From positions 124,001 to 188,000 of the forward strand of contig JAHBYP010000005.1 in NCBI GenBank assembly GCA_019635875.1: 64,000 nt of DNA, given 5' to 3'. The notes beneath the pieces are model-generated. The model worked only from the letters and a program-made list of their open reading frames with translations. It did not search any database and was not told the origin of the DNA. The translations under genes and the position numbers were made by a program. Origin of the DNA: Alphaproteobacteria bacterium (lineage in GTDB: Bacteria > Pseudomonadota > Alphaproteobacteria > Reyranellales > Reyranellaceae). Numbering within the stretch: position 1 is the stretch's first letter; every line of letters starts with the position of its first letter. This document shows, one piece after another, positions 18,789-26,802 of this stretch.

Positions 18789-19670
18789 ATGGACATCGCA
18801 AGCTTCCACGCCGGCCGCAAATTCGCCGAAGTGAGATCGGGCCGCATCGCCTATATCGAGCGCGGCCAGGGGCCGGTGACGCTGTTCGTGCATGGCGTAC
18901 CACTCAACGGCTATCACTGGCGCCACGTCATCGCGCGCGTGCAGGAACGTCGCCGCTGCGTCGCCATCGACCTGATGGGCCTGGGCTACAGCGAGATCGC
19001 GCCGACGCAGGCGGTCGACTTCACCGCTCAGGCGCGGATGCTGGCGGAGGTGCTCGACGCGCTGGGCGTCGAGACGGTCGACCTAGTGAGCAACGACAGC
19101 GGCGGCGCCATCGCGCAGATCTTCGCCGCGCATCATCCGCATCGCCTGACCTCGCTGACGCTCAGCAATTGCGACGTGCACGACGGCTGGCCGCCGCACC
19201 AGGTGCTGCCGATCATGGAGCTGGCGCGCCAGAACGCGCTGGCGCCGATCTTCCAGTCCTTCCTCGACGATCCCGCAGGCGCCCGCGCGCGTTACCTCGC
19301 GGGCCAGTCGGCGCCGCTGTTTCGCAGCTACCACGATCCGCACCAGCTCACCGACGAGGCGATCCGCTGCTATCTGCAGCCGCTGCTGTCGACGCCGCAG
19401 CGCCTGGACGCCTTCAACCGCTACTGGCTGGGCTTCGACTGCAAGCACACGGTCGCGGTGCACCGGCAGCTCAAGCGGCTGCAGGTACCGACTCTGATCA
19501 TTTGGGGCCTGAAGGACATCTTCTTCGACAGGACATGGGCCTACTGGCTGAAGGACACCATTCCCGGCGCGCGCCGCGTCGTCGAGGTGCCGGAGGGCCG
19601 TCTGTTCCTCCCCGAGGACCTGCCGGATGCGTTCACCCAGCCGATGCTGCAGTTCTGGGAGGAGCTCTGA
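18789..19670 (+). CDS. Alpha/beta hydrolase (haloalkane-dehalogenase-like) lacking the catalytic His
   Basis: A 293-residue alpha/beta-hydrolase. The oxyanion region is FVHGVPLNGYHW, the nucleophile is Asp103 in SNDSGG (as in dehalogenases and epoxide hydrolases), and the acid is D243 or D247. The usual G-x-H-F-x-x-E-D motif near the end reads GRLFLPED, so L272 stands where the catalytic His belongs, and hydrolysis of an Asp ester intermediate should fail. The Asn/Trp halide-binding pair is also not evident. Start at 18789 with AGAGGA upstream. It may be a binding protein or a pseudoenzyme. Confidence 0.85.
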   Translation: MDIASFHAGRKFAEVRSGRIAYIERGQGPVTLFVHGVPLNGYHWRHVIARVQERRRCVAIDLMGLGYSEIAPTQAVDFTAQARMLAEVLDALGVETVDLVSNDSGGAIAQIFAAHHPHRLTSLTLSNCDVHDGWPPHQVLPIMELARQNALAPIFQSFLDDPAGARARYLAGQSAPLFRSYHDPHQLTDEAIRCYLQPLLSTPQRLDAFNRYWLGFDCKHTVAVHRQLKRLQVPTLIIWGLKDIFFDRTWAYWLKDTIPGARRVVEVPEGRLFLPEDLPDAFTQPMLQFWEEL

Positions 19671-19701
19671 TGCTCCTTCCCGCACACGCGGGGTGAGGGA
19701 A

Positions 19702-19742
19702 AGTCAGGCCGTTTCCTCCTCCGCCGCCGGCACGTGCGTCAA
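19702..19742 (-). pseudogene. Duplicated scrap of an LLM oxidoreductase 3' end
   Basis: On the minus strand this stretch encodes VPAAEEETA followed by TGA, and it matches the end of the LLM gene at 20550 (VPAAEQLTA then TGA) at about 35 of 45 bases, including bases past the stop (TCAGGCC with GAAA). Only the last dozen codons are present. It lies directly downstream of the orphan gene at 19749. Confidence 0.6.
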
Positions 19743-19748
19743 GCCAGT

Positions 19749-20402
19749 CTACCGGACTTTGGGAGCATTCTTGGTCACCTGAAAAAGGGGGGAGTACACC
19801 TCGCCTGACGAGTTCCACCGGACATTACGAATGGAGGAAGCGGCATAAGACTTTTCGTTCCACGGATCCACCACGACGGCGCGCGGCCCCCATTCCTTGT
19901 CCACTGCAGCCTTTCCGGGCTCGTATCCCATCAACACGAACAGATGGTCTCCGTTCGCGATCTGCATCCAAGCCAAGGTCGACGTACCTTCGGTATCGGT
20001 CTTATTGATCCACCAATCGTACAGCCAGAGGAACGCAACCGTCGATTGCTCATCGCAGTTGCCGCAACCCACCGCCATTGCAACTCTAGCCTTCTTCCTC
20101 ATTCTCTCCAGCATTTCGCCGTGGGTACCCATCCACGTAGCCCTCACTGCCGCCACGCAATAATACGATCCGCCTGACGTCATCAGACTGTCTAGGCGCC
20201 TGTTGCTGGCGAAAAAGATGTGCCGGGTCGCCCACTCAACCGCCCTTTTGCCCCAACTGAGATGATTCCCCAGGGCTTGACCATCTGTGCGGATCGCAAT
20301 CCCTTCCGGCGTGGGAACGCCGGTCTTCGGATGGAGCGGAAACTCGACCTTGCCCTCGGAGTCGATCAAGGGTGGTTTGAACTGGAGTTCGTAGGGTTCC
20401 AT
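19749..20402 (-). CDS. Orphan protein with papain/transglutaminase-like Cys-His-Asp pattern
   Basis: A 217-residue protein with no signal peptide or membrane span. C116 in GCGNCDEQS, H153 in NGDHLFVLMG and D179 in VVVDPW are spaced as in papain-like or transglutaminase-like toxin domains (for example deamidases of the Pasteurella toxin C3 type). The motif GNC[DG]E is the strongest sign. Base composition is lower in GC than all neighbours, and codon use is more mixed. It has its own candidate promoter and a palindrome at 20449-20461, plus GGAG before the ATG. Flanks show a duplicated scrap of the adjacent gene. No immunity gene or secretion tag is obvious. Fold call is an inference. Confidence 0.7.
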   Translation of the reverse strand: MEPYELQFKPPLIDSEGKVEFPLHPKTGVPTPEGIAIRTDGQALGNHLSWGKRAVEWATRHIFFASNRRLDSLMTSGGSYYCVAAVRATWMGTHGEMLERMRKKARVAMAVGCGNCDEQSTVAFLWLYDWWINKTDTEGTSTLAWMQIANGDHLFVLMGYEPGKAAVDKEWGPRAVVVDPWNEKSYAASSIRNVRWNSSGEVYSPLFQVTKNAPKVR

Positions 20403-20448
20403 GCATCGCTCCAGTGGCTACGTCCGCCCGGAGAAATGAACAATCAAC

Positions 20449-20480
20449 GTGATCATATCACAGTGTGTTAGTAATGACAG
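20449..20480 (-). promoter_or_regulatory. Candidate promoter and operator of the orphan gene
   Basis: On the minus strand CTGTCA, 17 bases, TATGAT gives a good -35/-10 pair about 50 nt before the ATG at 20402. A perfect inverted repeat GTGAT-CAT-ATCAC (20449-20461) covers the -10, as a repressor site would. Confidence 0.5.
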
Positions 20481-20549
20481 GGCCCGTGGACACCAAACAT
20501 ATCGCCCGGGCCAATTCTCTCAAACTAGGCATGGTGGAAAAAAAGAAAC

Positions 20550-21749
20550 TCAGGCCGTCAACTGTTCCGCCGCCGGCACGCGCGCGACCTCGTGCGCCTG
20601 CAGGATCGGCAGCACGTCGCGCGCGAAGCGGCGGATCTGCTCGATGAACATCTCGTGGGGCATGGCGCCGCGGTTGAGCCCGATCTGCACCATGTTGGCG
20701 CCGGCAGTGTCGGCGGCGGCGATGATGCGTTCGGCGACTTCCTTCGGCGTGCCGTAGGGCAGGTTCTCGGCCTGGCGCGCGAAGGCTTCCTGCGTGAGCC
20801 CACGGAAATCCTCGCGCAGCAGGGCTGCGGCGCGCTGGTTCTCGGGCCGCACGTAGTCGGTCGAGGTCTGGCTGACATAGCCGGCCTCGCGCTGCGCCGC
20901 CGTCTCGGTGAAGCTGCCGTGGCTGAACAGCGTGCGGTTGAAATAGAGGTGGTAGGGCCCGACCTCCCTCACCGCCTGCGCCTTGGAGTCCGCGACATAG
21001 GCGTTGAGCGCCAGCGACAGATGGTTGGGCGAGATGCGATGGCCTGACGCGGCGAGGCTCCTGGCGTAGTGCCGGATGATGTCGTCGCGCAAGCCCCCGC
21101 CGGCCAGGCCGGGCGTGATGCCGATGTCGTGCTTCGCCGCGAACTCGATCGATTCCTTGCTGCCGACGATCGGAATCATGATCGGCGGTCTCGGCCGCTG
21201 GATCGGCCGCGGCCAGATCGCCACGTCCCTGTAAGACCAGTACTTGCCCTCGTAGGTGAAGACGTCCTCGCTCCAGGCGCGGGTGACGATGTCGAAGGCC
21301 TCCTCGAAGCGCTCGCGCGACTCACTGAGAGGCACGTTGTGCACCTGGTACTCGCGGGGGATGCCGCGCGCGAAGCCCGAGATCAGGCGGCCGTTGGACA
21401 TGCAGTCCAGCATCGCCAGCTCCTCCGCCAGCCGCAGCGGCTCGTGCAGCGGCAGCAGGTTGCCGTAGATCAGGAGCTTGAGCCTGGTGGTGCGCTGCGC
21501 CGCGGCGGCCGCCATCAGGTTGGGCGAGTTCATCAGCCCGTAGGGCGAGCAATGATGCTCGTTAAAGCCGACACCGTCATAGCCCAGCCGGTCCATCTCC
21601 TCCCACGCCTGCAGATGCTCGGCGTAGGTCTTGACCGCGACATCGGCCTTGAAGTGCCGCCGGCTCAGCGGATAGGGCAGCTCGGCGCCGGTCTTGATGT
21701 GGTCGAGGTTCTCGTCATAGGCGAGCAGGTCGAATACGAAGACTTTCAT
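20550..21749 (-). CDS. LLM-class flavin-dependent oxidoreductase
   Basis: A 399-residue bacterial-luciferase-like monooxygenase. MKVFVFDLLAYDEN begins the barrel; YDGVGFNEHHCSPYG, RLAEELAMLDCMSNGRL and ARGIPREYQVHN are typical of the large LLM group that uses FMN or reduced flavin. The start at 21749 is preferred over a longer frame because the domain begins there, with a GGTGA site. Its 3' end exists a second time, degraded, at 19702-19742. The flavin reductase partner is not visible, and the substrate is unknown. Confidence 0.9.
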   Translation of the reverse strand: MKVFVFDLLAYDENLDHIKTGAELPYPLSRRHFKADVAVKTYAEHLQAWEEMDRLGYDGVGFNEHHCSPYGLMNSPNLMAAAAAQRTTRLKLLIYGNLLPLHEPLRLAEELAMLDCMSNGRLISGFARGIPREYQVHNVPLSESRERFEEAFDIVTRAWSEDVFTYEGKYWSYRDVAIWPRPIQRPRPPIMIPIVGSKESIEFAAKHDIGITPGLAGGGLRDDIIRHYARSLAASGHRISPNHLSLALNAYVADSKAQAVREVGPYHLYFNRTLFSHGSFTETAAQREAGYVSQTSTDYVRPENQRAAALLREDFRGLTQEAFARQAENLPYGTPKEVAERIIAAADTAGANMVQIGLNRGAMPHEMFIEQIRRFARDVLPILQAHEVARVPAAEQLTA

Positions 21750-21824
21750 CGGATCACCGTTGCTGCCCTGCCGCTCCATGGTAACAGTTCGGTGGGCACT
21801 GTGAACGGATCGCAGGAGGCCACC

Positions 21825-22538
21825 ATGCCGAAGCTCTTCGCCGCCGCGCTGGCGCTGCTGGGCGCGCCGCTGGCCGCACTGGCGCAGGCCGGCGACGACG
21901 ACTGGCGAAGCTGCGCCGGCCGCGAGGCCGCTGATGTCGTCATCGCCGCCTGCTCGGCGGTCATCGGCCGAGGCGACGTGAGCAAGCAGAGGCTGGTCGA
22001 AGCGCATCACAAGCGCGCCCATGCCCATGCCGCAAAGGGCGATCATGCGCGCGCGATCGAGGACTACGACGCCGCGCTGCGGCTGAAGCCGGGCGATCCT
22101 TTGTCACTGACCTGGCGCGGCGATGCCCATGCCACAGCCGGACGAGTCGAGCGCGCAATCGAGGATTACGGCACCGCGATCGCCATCGACGCCAATTTCT
22201 CGCCGGCCTGGAACGGCCGCTGCAACGCGCAGGCGCGGCTGGACCGTCTCGAGCAGGCGATGGTCGACTGCAACGAGATGGTGGCGCGCAGCCCGCACAT
22301 CGCCTTCGGCTACAACAGCCGCGCCCGCGTGCATCTGCTGGCCGGCCGCCTCGACGCGGCGATCACCGATTTCGACACCGCGCTGCGCTTCCTGCCGCGC
22401 CTCGCCGCCGCGCTGCATGGCCGCGGCATTGCCCGGCAGCGCAAGGGCGACGCCACCGGTGCCGCCGCCGACTTCGCCGCCGCACGCGCGATCAAGGCGG
22501 ACGTCGCTGAGGAGCTGGCGACATACGGGCTGCGCTGA
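21825..22538 (+). CDS. Secreted TPR-repeat protein
   Basis: A 237-residue exported protein. The signal peptide MPKLFAAALALLGAPLAAL ends at AQA. At least four tetratricopeptide units follow (HKRAHAHAAKGDHARAIEDY, LTWRGDAHATAGRVERAIED, GYNSRARVHLLAGRLDAAIT and HGRGIARQRKGDATGAAADF). AGGAGG lies 7 nt before the ATG at 21825. It is divergent from the LLM gene. Such small periplasmic TPR proteins are scaffolds; the partner is unknown. Two cysteines flank the N-terminal SCAGREAADVVIAACS region, a pattern seen in many alphaproteobacterial TPR proteins. Confidence 0.88.
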   Translation: MPKLFAAALALLGAPLAALAQAGDDDWRSCAGREAADVVIAACSAVIGRGDVSKQRLVEAHHKRAHAHAAKGDHARAIEDYDAALRLKPGDPLSLTWRGDAHATAGRVERAIEDYGTAIAIDANFSPAWNGRCNAQARLDRLEQAMVDCNEMVARSPHIAFGYNSRARVHLLAGRLDAAITDFDTALRFLPRLAAALHGRGIARQRKGDATGAAADFAAARAIKADVAEELATYGLR

Positions 22539-22565
22539 AGCGTGATCCGATCGATCGGTCGCATC

Positions 22566-22630
22566 TGTCATCGCGAGCGCAGCGTGGGATGCAGGCCGGC
22601 CCTTGGTCCCTCGCTGCGCTCGGGATGACA
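22566..22630. repeat. Family A palindrome between convergent genes
   Basis: TGTCATCGCGAGCGCAGCG and CGCTGCGCTCGGGATGACA form the stem, with one or two mismatches. It follows the TPR gene and precedes the 3' end of the oxygenase on the opposite strand, a position suited to a shared terminator. Confidence 0.8.
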
Positions 22631-22646
22631 GCCCTGATTCAGTCCC

Positions 22647-23603
22647 TCACCCGGCCGGCTGCGGCTGCTGGCGATAGGCGTAGTTCTTGTCGAGGCGTTC
22701 GATCAGGTAGTCGCCGTAGCGCACCGGCGCCGGTGGTGTCTGCCGCGCGGCGCAGGTCGGCAACACCTCGACGACGCTGTCCATCGCCATGTCGAAGAAG
22801 TACGGGCAGGAATAGCGGTCGCCGCCGGAGAGGTTCTTCACGCGATGCGGCGTCGACAGCCAGCGGCCGTTGGTCCAGCGCGCCAGCATGTCGGCGACGT
22901 TGACGACCCAGGTTCCGGGGATCGGGCTGGCCGCAAGCCAGGTGCCATCGCGCCGGCGTACCTCCAGCCCGCCCTGCGCGTCCTGGCAGAGGATGGTGAT
23001 GAAGCCGTAGTCGGTGTGCGGCGCCGAGCCATAGGCGTCGTCGGGCGCATCCGCGGCATGGGGCGGATAGTGCAGCAGACGCAGGAAGGTCGTGGGCTGA
23101 ACGAAATGCGGCGCGAACCAGTCGCGCGGCAGGCCCAGCGCCAGGGCGAGCGGTCGCAGCAGCAGCAGGCAGAATGCATGCATGGCGCGCTCATAGGCCT
23201 CGACCGGCTCGCGGAAACCCGGCAGGTCGGGCCACAGATTGGGCCCGTCGAGCGGCCGGCCATACCGCGGATCGTCCGGCGCCACCTCGTGCATCAGCAT
23301 GAACGATTCGGAATCGTTGGGCCGCGTCACCCTGGCCACGGTCGAGGTCTGGATCACCGATGTCCTGGGCGCCATGTAGCCGCGATGGAAGCGGTTCATG
23401 GCGATGGCGTCCTTGTCGGCGCGCGGCTGGGCGTGGAAGCGCCTCGACGCTTCGAAGACGCCATCGACCAGCAACGGATCGACGCCGATGCCGCGGAAAT
23501 AGCAGAAGCCGATGTCGCAGAAGGCGGCGTCGAGCTGGCGCGCCAGGCTGTCCTCGTCGGCACCGGCGAAGTCGATAACGGGCAGCGCGGTGCAGTCGGT
23601 CAT
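22647..23603 (-). CDS. 2-oxoglutarate/Fe(II) oxygenase of the isopenicillin N synthase type
   Basis: A 318-residue enzyme. LPVIDFAGADEDSLARQL and IGFCYFRGIGV form the DIOX_N-like N-terminal part. The iron ligands are H and D of APHTDYGFIT plus the distal H of STPHRVKN; the RYSCPYFFD segment carries the co-substrate Arg and Ser (R-x-S). The start lies one base after the stop of the amidohydrolase gene, so both are in one unit. Substrates in this family include small acids and amines. No hint of a beta-lactam pathway. Confidence 0.9.
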   Translation of the reverse strand: MTDCTALPVIDFAGADEDSLARQLDAAFCDIGFCYFRGIGVDPLLVDGVFEASRRFHAQPRADKDAIAMNRFHRGYMAPRTSVIQTSTVARVTRPNDSESFMLMHEVAPDDPRYGRPLDGPNLWPDLPGFREPVEAYERAMHAFCLLLLRPLALALGLPRDWFAPHFVQPTTFLRLLHYPPHAADAPDDAYGSAPHTDYGFITILCQDAQGGLEVRRRDGTWLAASPIPGTWVVNVADMLARWTNGRWLSTPHRVKNLSGGDRYSCPYFFDMAMDSVVEVLPTCAARQTPPAPVRYGDYLIERLDKNYAYRQQPQPAG

Positions 23604-23604
23604 G

Positions 23605-24648
23605 TCAGGCGATGCCCAGCAGCCTGGCCGCCGTGCCGCCGAGGATGGCGACGCGTTGCTCGTCGTTCAGATCGGGCGTCGAAAGCACGAGATCGATCTC
23701 GGTACTGGTCCACGGGAAGGGATAGTCGGTGCCGATCATGATCTGCCCGGGCCCGGTCTCGGCGATCAGATGGCGCAGCGCCTCCGGCGTGAAGACGATC
23801 GTGTCGAAGAACAGCTGGCCGTCCTTGAGGTAGGCCGTCGGCGGCTTCTTCGGCAGCTTCCCGACGCGGTTGGGGAAGGTGCGGATCACTGCGTCGGAGC
23901 GGTTGGCGTAGGACGGCAGGAAGCCGCCGCCGTGCGCGGCGCAGATCTTCAGGCCGGGAAAGCGATCGAGCGTGCCCTCGAAGATCAGGTGCGACAGCGC
24001 GATCGTGGTTTCCAGCGGATTGCCGATGGTGTTGGTGAGCAGCCCACTGCCGGCAAGACGGCCGCTGGGCTCCAGCTCGCGCGTGCCCAGCGGATGCATG
24101 AAGACCAGCACGCCGAGCTCCTCGCACTTCTTCCAGAACGGATGGAAGCGCGGATTGGCCAGCTCCTCCCCGGCGACGCTGCCGGCCACGCCGACGCCGC
24201 GAAAGCCCAGCGTCTTGACCGCGTGCTCGACCTGCTCGGCGGCGAGATCCGGGTACTGCAGAGCCGCCGTGGCGAAGGCATGGAAGCGGTCGGGGTTGGC
24301 GGCGCAGAACTCGACCAGGGTCTCGTTCTGGATGCGGATCAGCTCGGCCGCCTCGTCCCTGCCGGCGCGGTACCAGAACGGGTTGATGCTCAGCACCTCG
24401 ACATCGATGCCCTGCGCGTCCATCGCCGCGATGCGCGTGCCGGTGTCGTCCATCAGCAGGCCGGGCGCTTCGAGGGGATGATTGATCACCGCCATCGCCT
24501 TGGGCACGCAGCAATGGGCGTGCACGTCGATGGTCCTGACCCGCCTGCCGTTGACCACGACCTCGCGCCGCCTGGGCTTCGTCGCCGCACCCGAACCGGA
24601 GCCGGTCTCCGGCATCATCGCGCAGGTGCAGAAATTGATCAGGGCCAT
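23605..24648 (-). CDS. Amidohydrolase family 2 (ACMSD-like metal hydrolase/decarboxylase)
   Basis: A 347-residue TIM-barrel enzyme. Metal ligands appear as H-A-H in IDVHAHCCVP, the middle His in VFMHPLGT, the His of CAAHGGGFLP and the Asp of IGTDYPFP. The layout fits amino-carboxymuconate semialdehyde decarboxylase and related ring-fission enzymes. The N-terminus carries a 20-residue Cys/Gly-rich leader. Start at 24648. It is cotranscribed with the 2OG oxygenase, suggesting a joint catabolic branch. The upstream gap holds a family A palindrome. Confidence 0.88.
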   Translation of the reverse strand: MALINFCTCAMMPETGSGSGAATKPRRREVVVNGRRVRTIDVHAHCCVPKAMAVINHPLEAPGLLMDDTGTRIAAMDAQGIDVEVLSINPFWYRAGRDEAAELIRIQNETLVEFCAANPDRFHAFATAALQYPDLAAEQVEHAVKTLGFRGVGVAGSVAGEELANPRFHPFWKKCEELGVLVFMHPLGTRELEPSGRLAGSGLLTNTIGNPLETTIALSHLIFEGTLDRFPGLKICAAHGGGFLPSYANRSDAVIRTFPNRVGKLPKKPPTAYLKDGQLFFDTIVFTPEALRHLIAETGPGQIMIGTDYPFPWTSTEIDLVLSTPDLNDEQRVAILGGTAARLLGIA

Positions 24649-24687
24649 GGCGTTCTCTCCCGAACTCGGGCCGGAGCATAACACCGC

Positions 24688-24740
24688 TGTCGTCCTGAGC
24701 GCAGCGAAGCACTGGATCCTTCGCTTCGCTCAGGATGACA
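24688..24740. repeat. Family A/B-type palindrome in a divergent promoter region
   Basis: TGTCGTCCTGAGCGCAGCGAAG at the left and CTTCGCTCAGGATGACA at the right form a stem around CACTGGATC. It lies between the divergent amidohydrolase and AMP-ligase genes. Confidence 0.75.
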
Positions 24741-24778
24741 GAGGAGTGTTATTCTGCGACCCAACGGAGGGATGAGTG

Positions 24779-26461
24779 ATGTCGCAGGCGGCCTTTCTCG
24801 CAGCGCGGGACTTTCTGCTCGAGCACCGGACGGACTACGACGCGGCCCGTCGCGGTTTCCGCTGGCCGCGTCTCGACCGCTTCAATTGGGCGCTCGATCA
24901 TTTCGACGCGATGGCGCGCAGCAATGAGCAGCCGGCGCTGTGGATCGTCGACGAGGCCGGCTCGGAGACGAAGCTGTCCTTCGCCGAGCTGTCGCAACGC
25001 TCCAACCGCGTTGCGAACTTCCTGCGCTCAAGGGGCGTCAAGCGCGGCGATCGCGTCCTGCTGATGCTGGGCAACATCGCGCCGCTGTGGGAGTGCATGC
25101 TGGCGGCGATGAAGCTGGGCGCCGTGATCATTCCCGCCACTACGCTGCTGACCCACAACGATCTCGCCGACCGCTTCGCGCGCGGCCGCGTGCGCCATGT
25201 CATCACCAGCGCCGAGAACACGGCCAAGTTCGACGCGCTGCCTGGCGAATACTCGCGCATCGTCGTTGGCGGCGCGGCCGCAGGTTGGGAGTCGTATGAC
25301 GCGGCGGACAACGCGTCCGCGGAGTTCACGCCCGATGGCGAGACCAAGGCCACCGATCCGCTGTTGCTCTATTTCACCTCAGGCACGACCAGCAAGCCCA
25401 AGCTGGTGCTGCACAGCCACCAGAGCTATCCGGTCGGCCATCTCTCGACCATGTACTGGCTCGGCCTGCGTCCGGGCGATATCCATCTCAACATCTCCTC
25501 GCCGGGTTGGGCCAAGCACGCCTGGAGCTGCTTCTTCGCACCGTGGAACGCCGGCGCCACGGTGTTCCTGTTCAACCAGCCGCGCTTCGCCGCCAGGCCA
25601 CTGCTCGACACGATGGTGCGCTGCAAGGTCACCACCTTCTGCGCGCCGCCCACGGTGTGGCGCGTGCTGGTACAGGAAGACCTCGCGGCGTGGAAGACCA
25701 GCCTCACCGAACTGATCGGCGCCGGCGAGCCGCTGAACCCCGAAGTCATCGAGCGCGTGCAGCAGGCCTGGGGTCTGACCATCCGCGACGGCTACGGCCA
25801 GACCGAGACCTCGGCGCAGATCGGCAACAGCCCGGGCCAGCGCGTGAAGCCCGGCTCGATGGGCCGCCCGCTCCCCGGCTACACCATCAGGCTGTGCGAT
25901 CCCGATGGCAACGAGCAGCAGGAAGCCGAGATCAGCCTGCCGCTCAGCGGTCGGCCGCTGGGCCTGATGCAGGGCTACCAGACCGACGATGGCCGCATCG
26001 CCGGCCTCGACGGCGAGGTCTATCGCACCGGCGACGTCGCGGTGCGCGACGAAGACGGCTACCTCACCTATGTCGGACGCGCCGACGACGTCTTCAAATC
26101 CTCGGACTACCGCATCAGCCCGTTCGAGCTCGAGAGCGTGATGATCGAGCATCCCGCCGTGGTCGAGGCGGCGATCGTGCCCTCGCCCGACCCGCGCCGG
26201 CTGGCAGTGCCCAAGGCCGTCATCGTGCTCGCCGCCGGCCACCAGCCGGACCGCGACACGGCGCTCGCCCTCTTCCGCCACGCCCGCGCCAACCTCTCGC
26301 CGTTCAAGCGCATCCGGCGCATCGAGTTCGCCGATCTGCCGAAGACCATCTCGGGCAAGATCCGCCGCGTCGAGCTGCGCACCACCGAAGCCGGGCGCGT
26401 CGCGGCCAGGCAACGCGGCGCGCACGAGTTCTGGGAAGAGGATTTCCCTGATCTCGCTTGA
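24779..26461 (+). CDS. AMP-forming acyl-CoA synthetase-like enzyme
   Basis: A 560-residue ANL-superfamily ligase. The P-loop-like YFTSGTTSKPKLVLHSH (near residue 200), the DGYGQTETSAQIGN adenylate motif, the hinge YRTGDVAVRDEDGYL and the C-terminal catalytic Lys in LPKTISGKIRRVELR are all present, so it should activate a carboxylate to acyl-CoA via AMP. Length and the ISSPGWAKHAWSCFFAPWN region resemble medium-chain or acetyl-type synthetases. GGAGG lies upstream; GTG 24776 is an alternative. It is divergent from the amidohydrolase operon. Confidence 0.92.
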   Translation: MSQAAFLAARDFLLEHRTDYDAARRGFRWPRLDRFNWALDHFDAMARSNEQPALWIVDEAGSETKLSFAELSQRSNRVANFLRSRGVKRGDRVLLMLGNIAPLWECMLAAMKLGAVIIPATTLLTHNDLADRFARGRVRHVITSAENTAKFDALPGEYSRIVVGGAAAGWESYDAADNASAEFTPDGETKATDPLLLYFTSGTTSKPKLVLHSHQSYPVGHLSTMYWLGLRPGDIHLNISSPGWAKHAWSCFFAPWNAGATVFLFNQPRFAARPLLDTMVRCKVTTFCAPPTVWRVLVQEDLAAWKTSLTELIGAGEPLNPEVIERVQQAWGLTIRDGYGQTETSAQIGNSPGQRVKPGSMGRPLPGYTIRLCDPDGNEQQEAEISLPLSGRPLGLMQGYQTDDGRIAGLDGEVYRTGDVAVRDEDGYLTYVGRADDVFKSSDYRISPFELESVMIEHPAVVEAAIVPSPDPRRLAVPKAVIVLAAGHQPDRDTALALFRHARANLSPFKRIRRIEFADLPKTISGKIRRVELRTTEAGRVAARQRGAHEFWEEDFPDLA

Positions 26462-26606
26462 CTGTCACCGGGAGCGCCGACGTCCCGCCGGCCAACAAGA
26501 AACATGTCCGAGGTCAGCGTGTGCTGGCTCGATCTTGGTTCGCCGGCAACAACACATAGCCCTCCCCTTGTGAGCAGGGCGATCGTGTATGGCCCTCAAG
26601 AGGCTG

Positions 26607-26634
26607 GGGGCGCGCCACTCCAGTGGCGCGCCCC
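26607..26634. repeat. Perfect hairpin with 12-bp arms
   Basis: GGGGCGCGCCAC, a 4-base loop TCCA, and GTGGCGCGCCCC pair exactly. It is part of the compound structure at 26462-26802. Confidence 0.9.
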
Positions 26635-26658
26635 GACCAGGCAGCGTCATTCAAGGCG

Positions 26659-26717
26659 TTCGGGCCGCGTCGCTCCAGCGACGCATCATGAGCGTCGCTG
26701 GAGCGACGCGGCCCGAA
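26659..26717. repeat. Perfect inverted repeat with 26-bp arms
   Basis: The arm beginning TTCGGGCCGCGTCGCTCCAG (26659-26684) is exactly complementary to 26692-26717, with only the seven bases ATCATGA between. The same ATCATGAG spacer occurs in the family D element near 62264. Confidence 0.92.
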
Positions 26718-26802
26718 GACAGTCACCAAACCATCTCGCCGGTGACAACTCATGAAGATGCCGGGGGACGCCGGCGCTCCCAGAAGAGATCCGACAGAAG
26801 GG

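Larger units (their letters stand above)
26462..26802. other. 341-base gap filled with nested palindromes
   Basis: I see no gene. Outer inverted arms GGGAGCGCCGACGTCCC (26470-26486) and GGGACGCCGGCGCTCCC (26764-26780) differ at one base and enclose two long hairpins at 26607-26634 and 26659-26717. The outer arms match the family D repeat seen at 9397-9416 and 62217-62294. It lies between convergent genes. Confidence 0.7.

Noticed and set aside
26462-26802. CRISPR array or transposon end
   Set aside because: The repeats are inverted, few and of unequal spacing. No cas gene, transposase or target duplication is seen.
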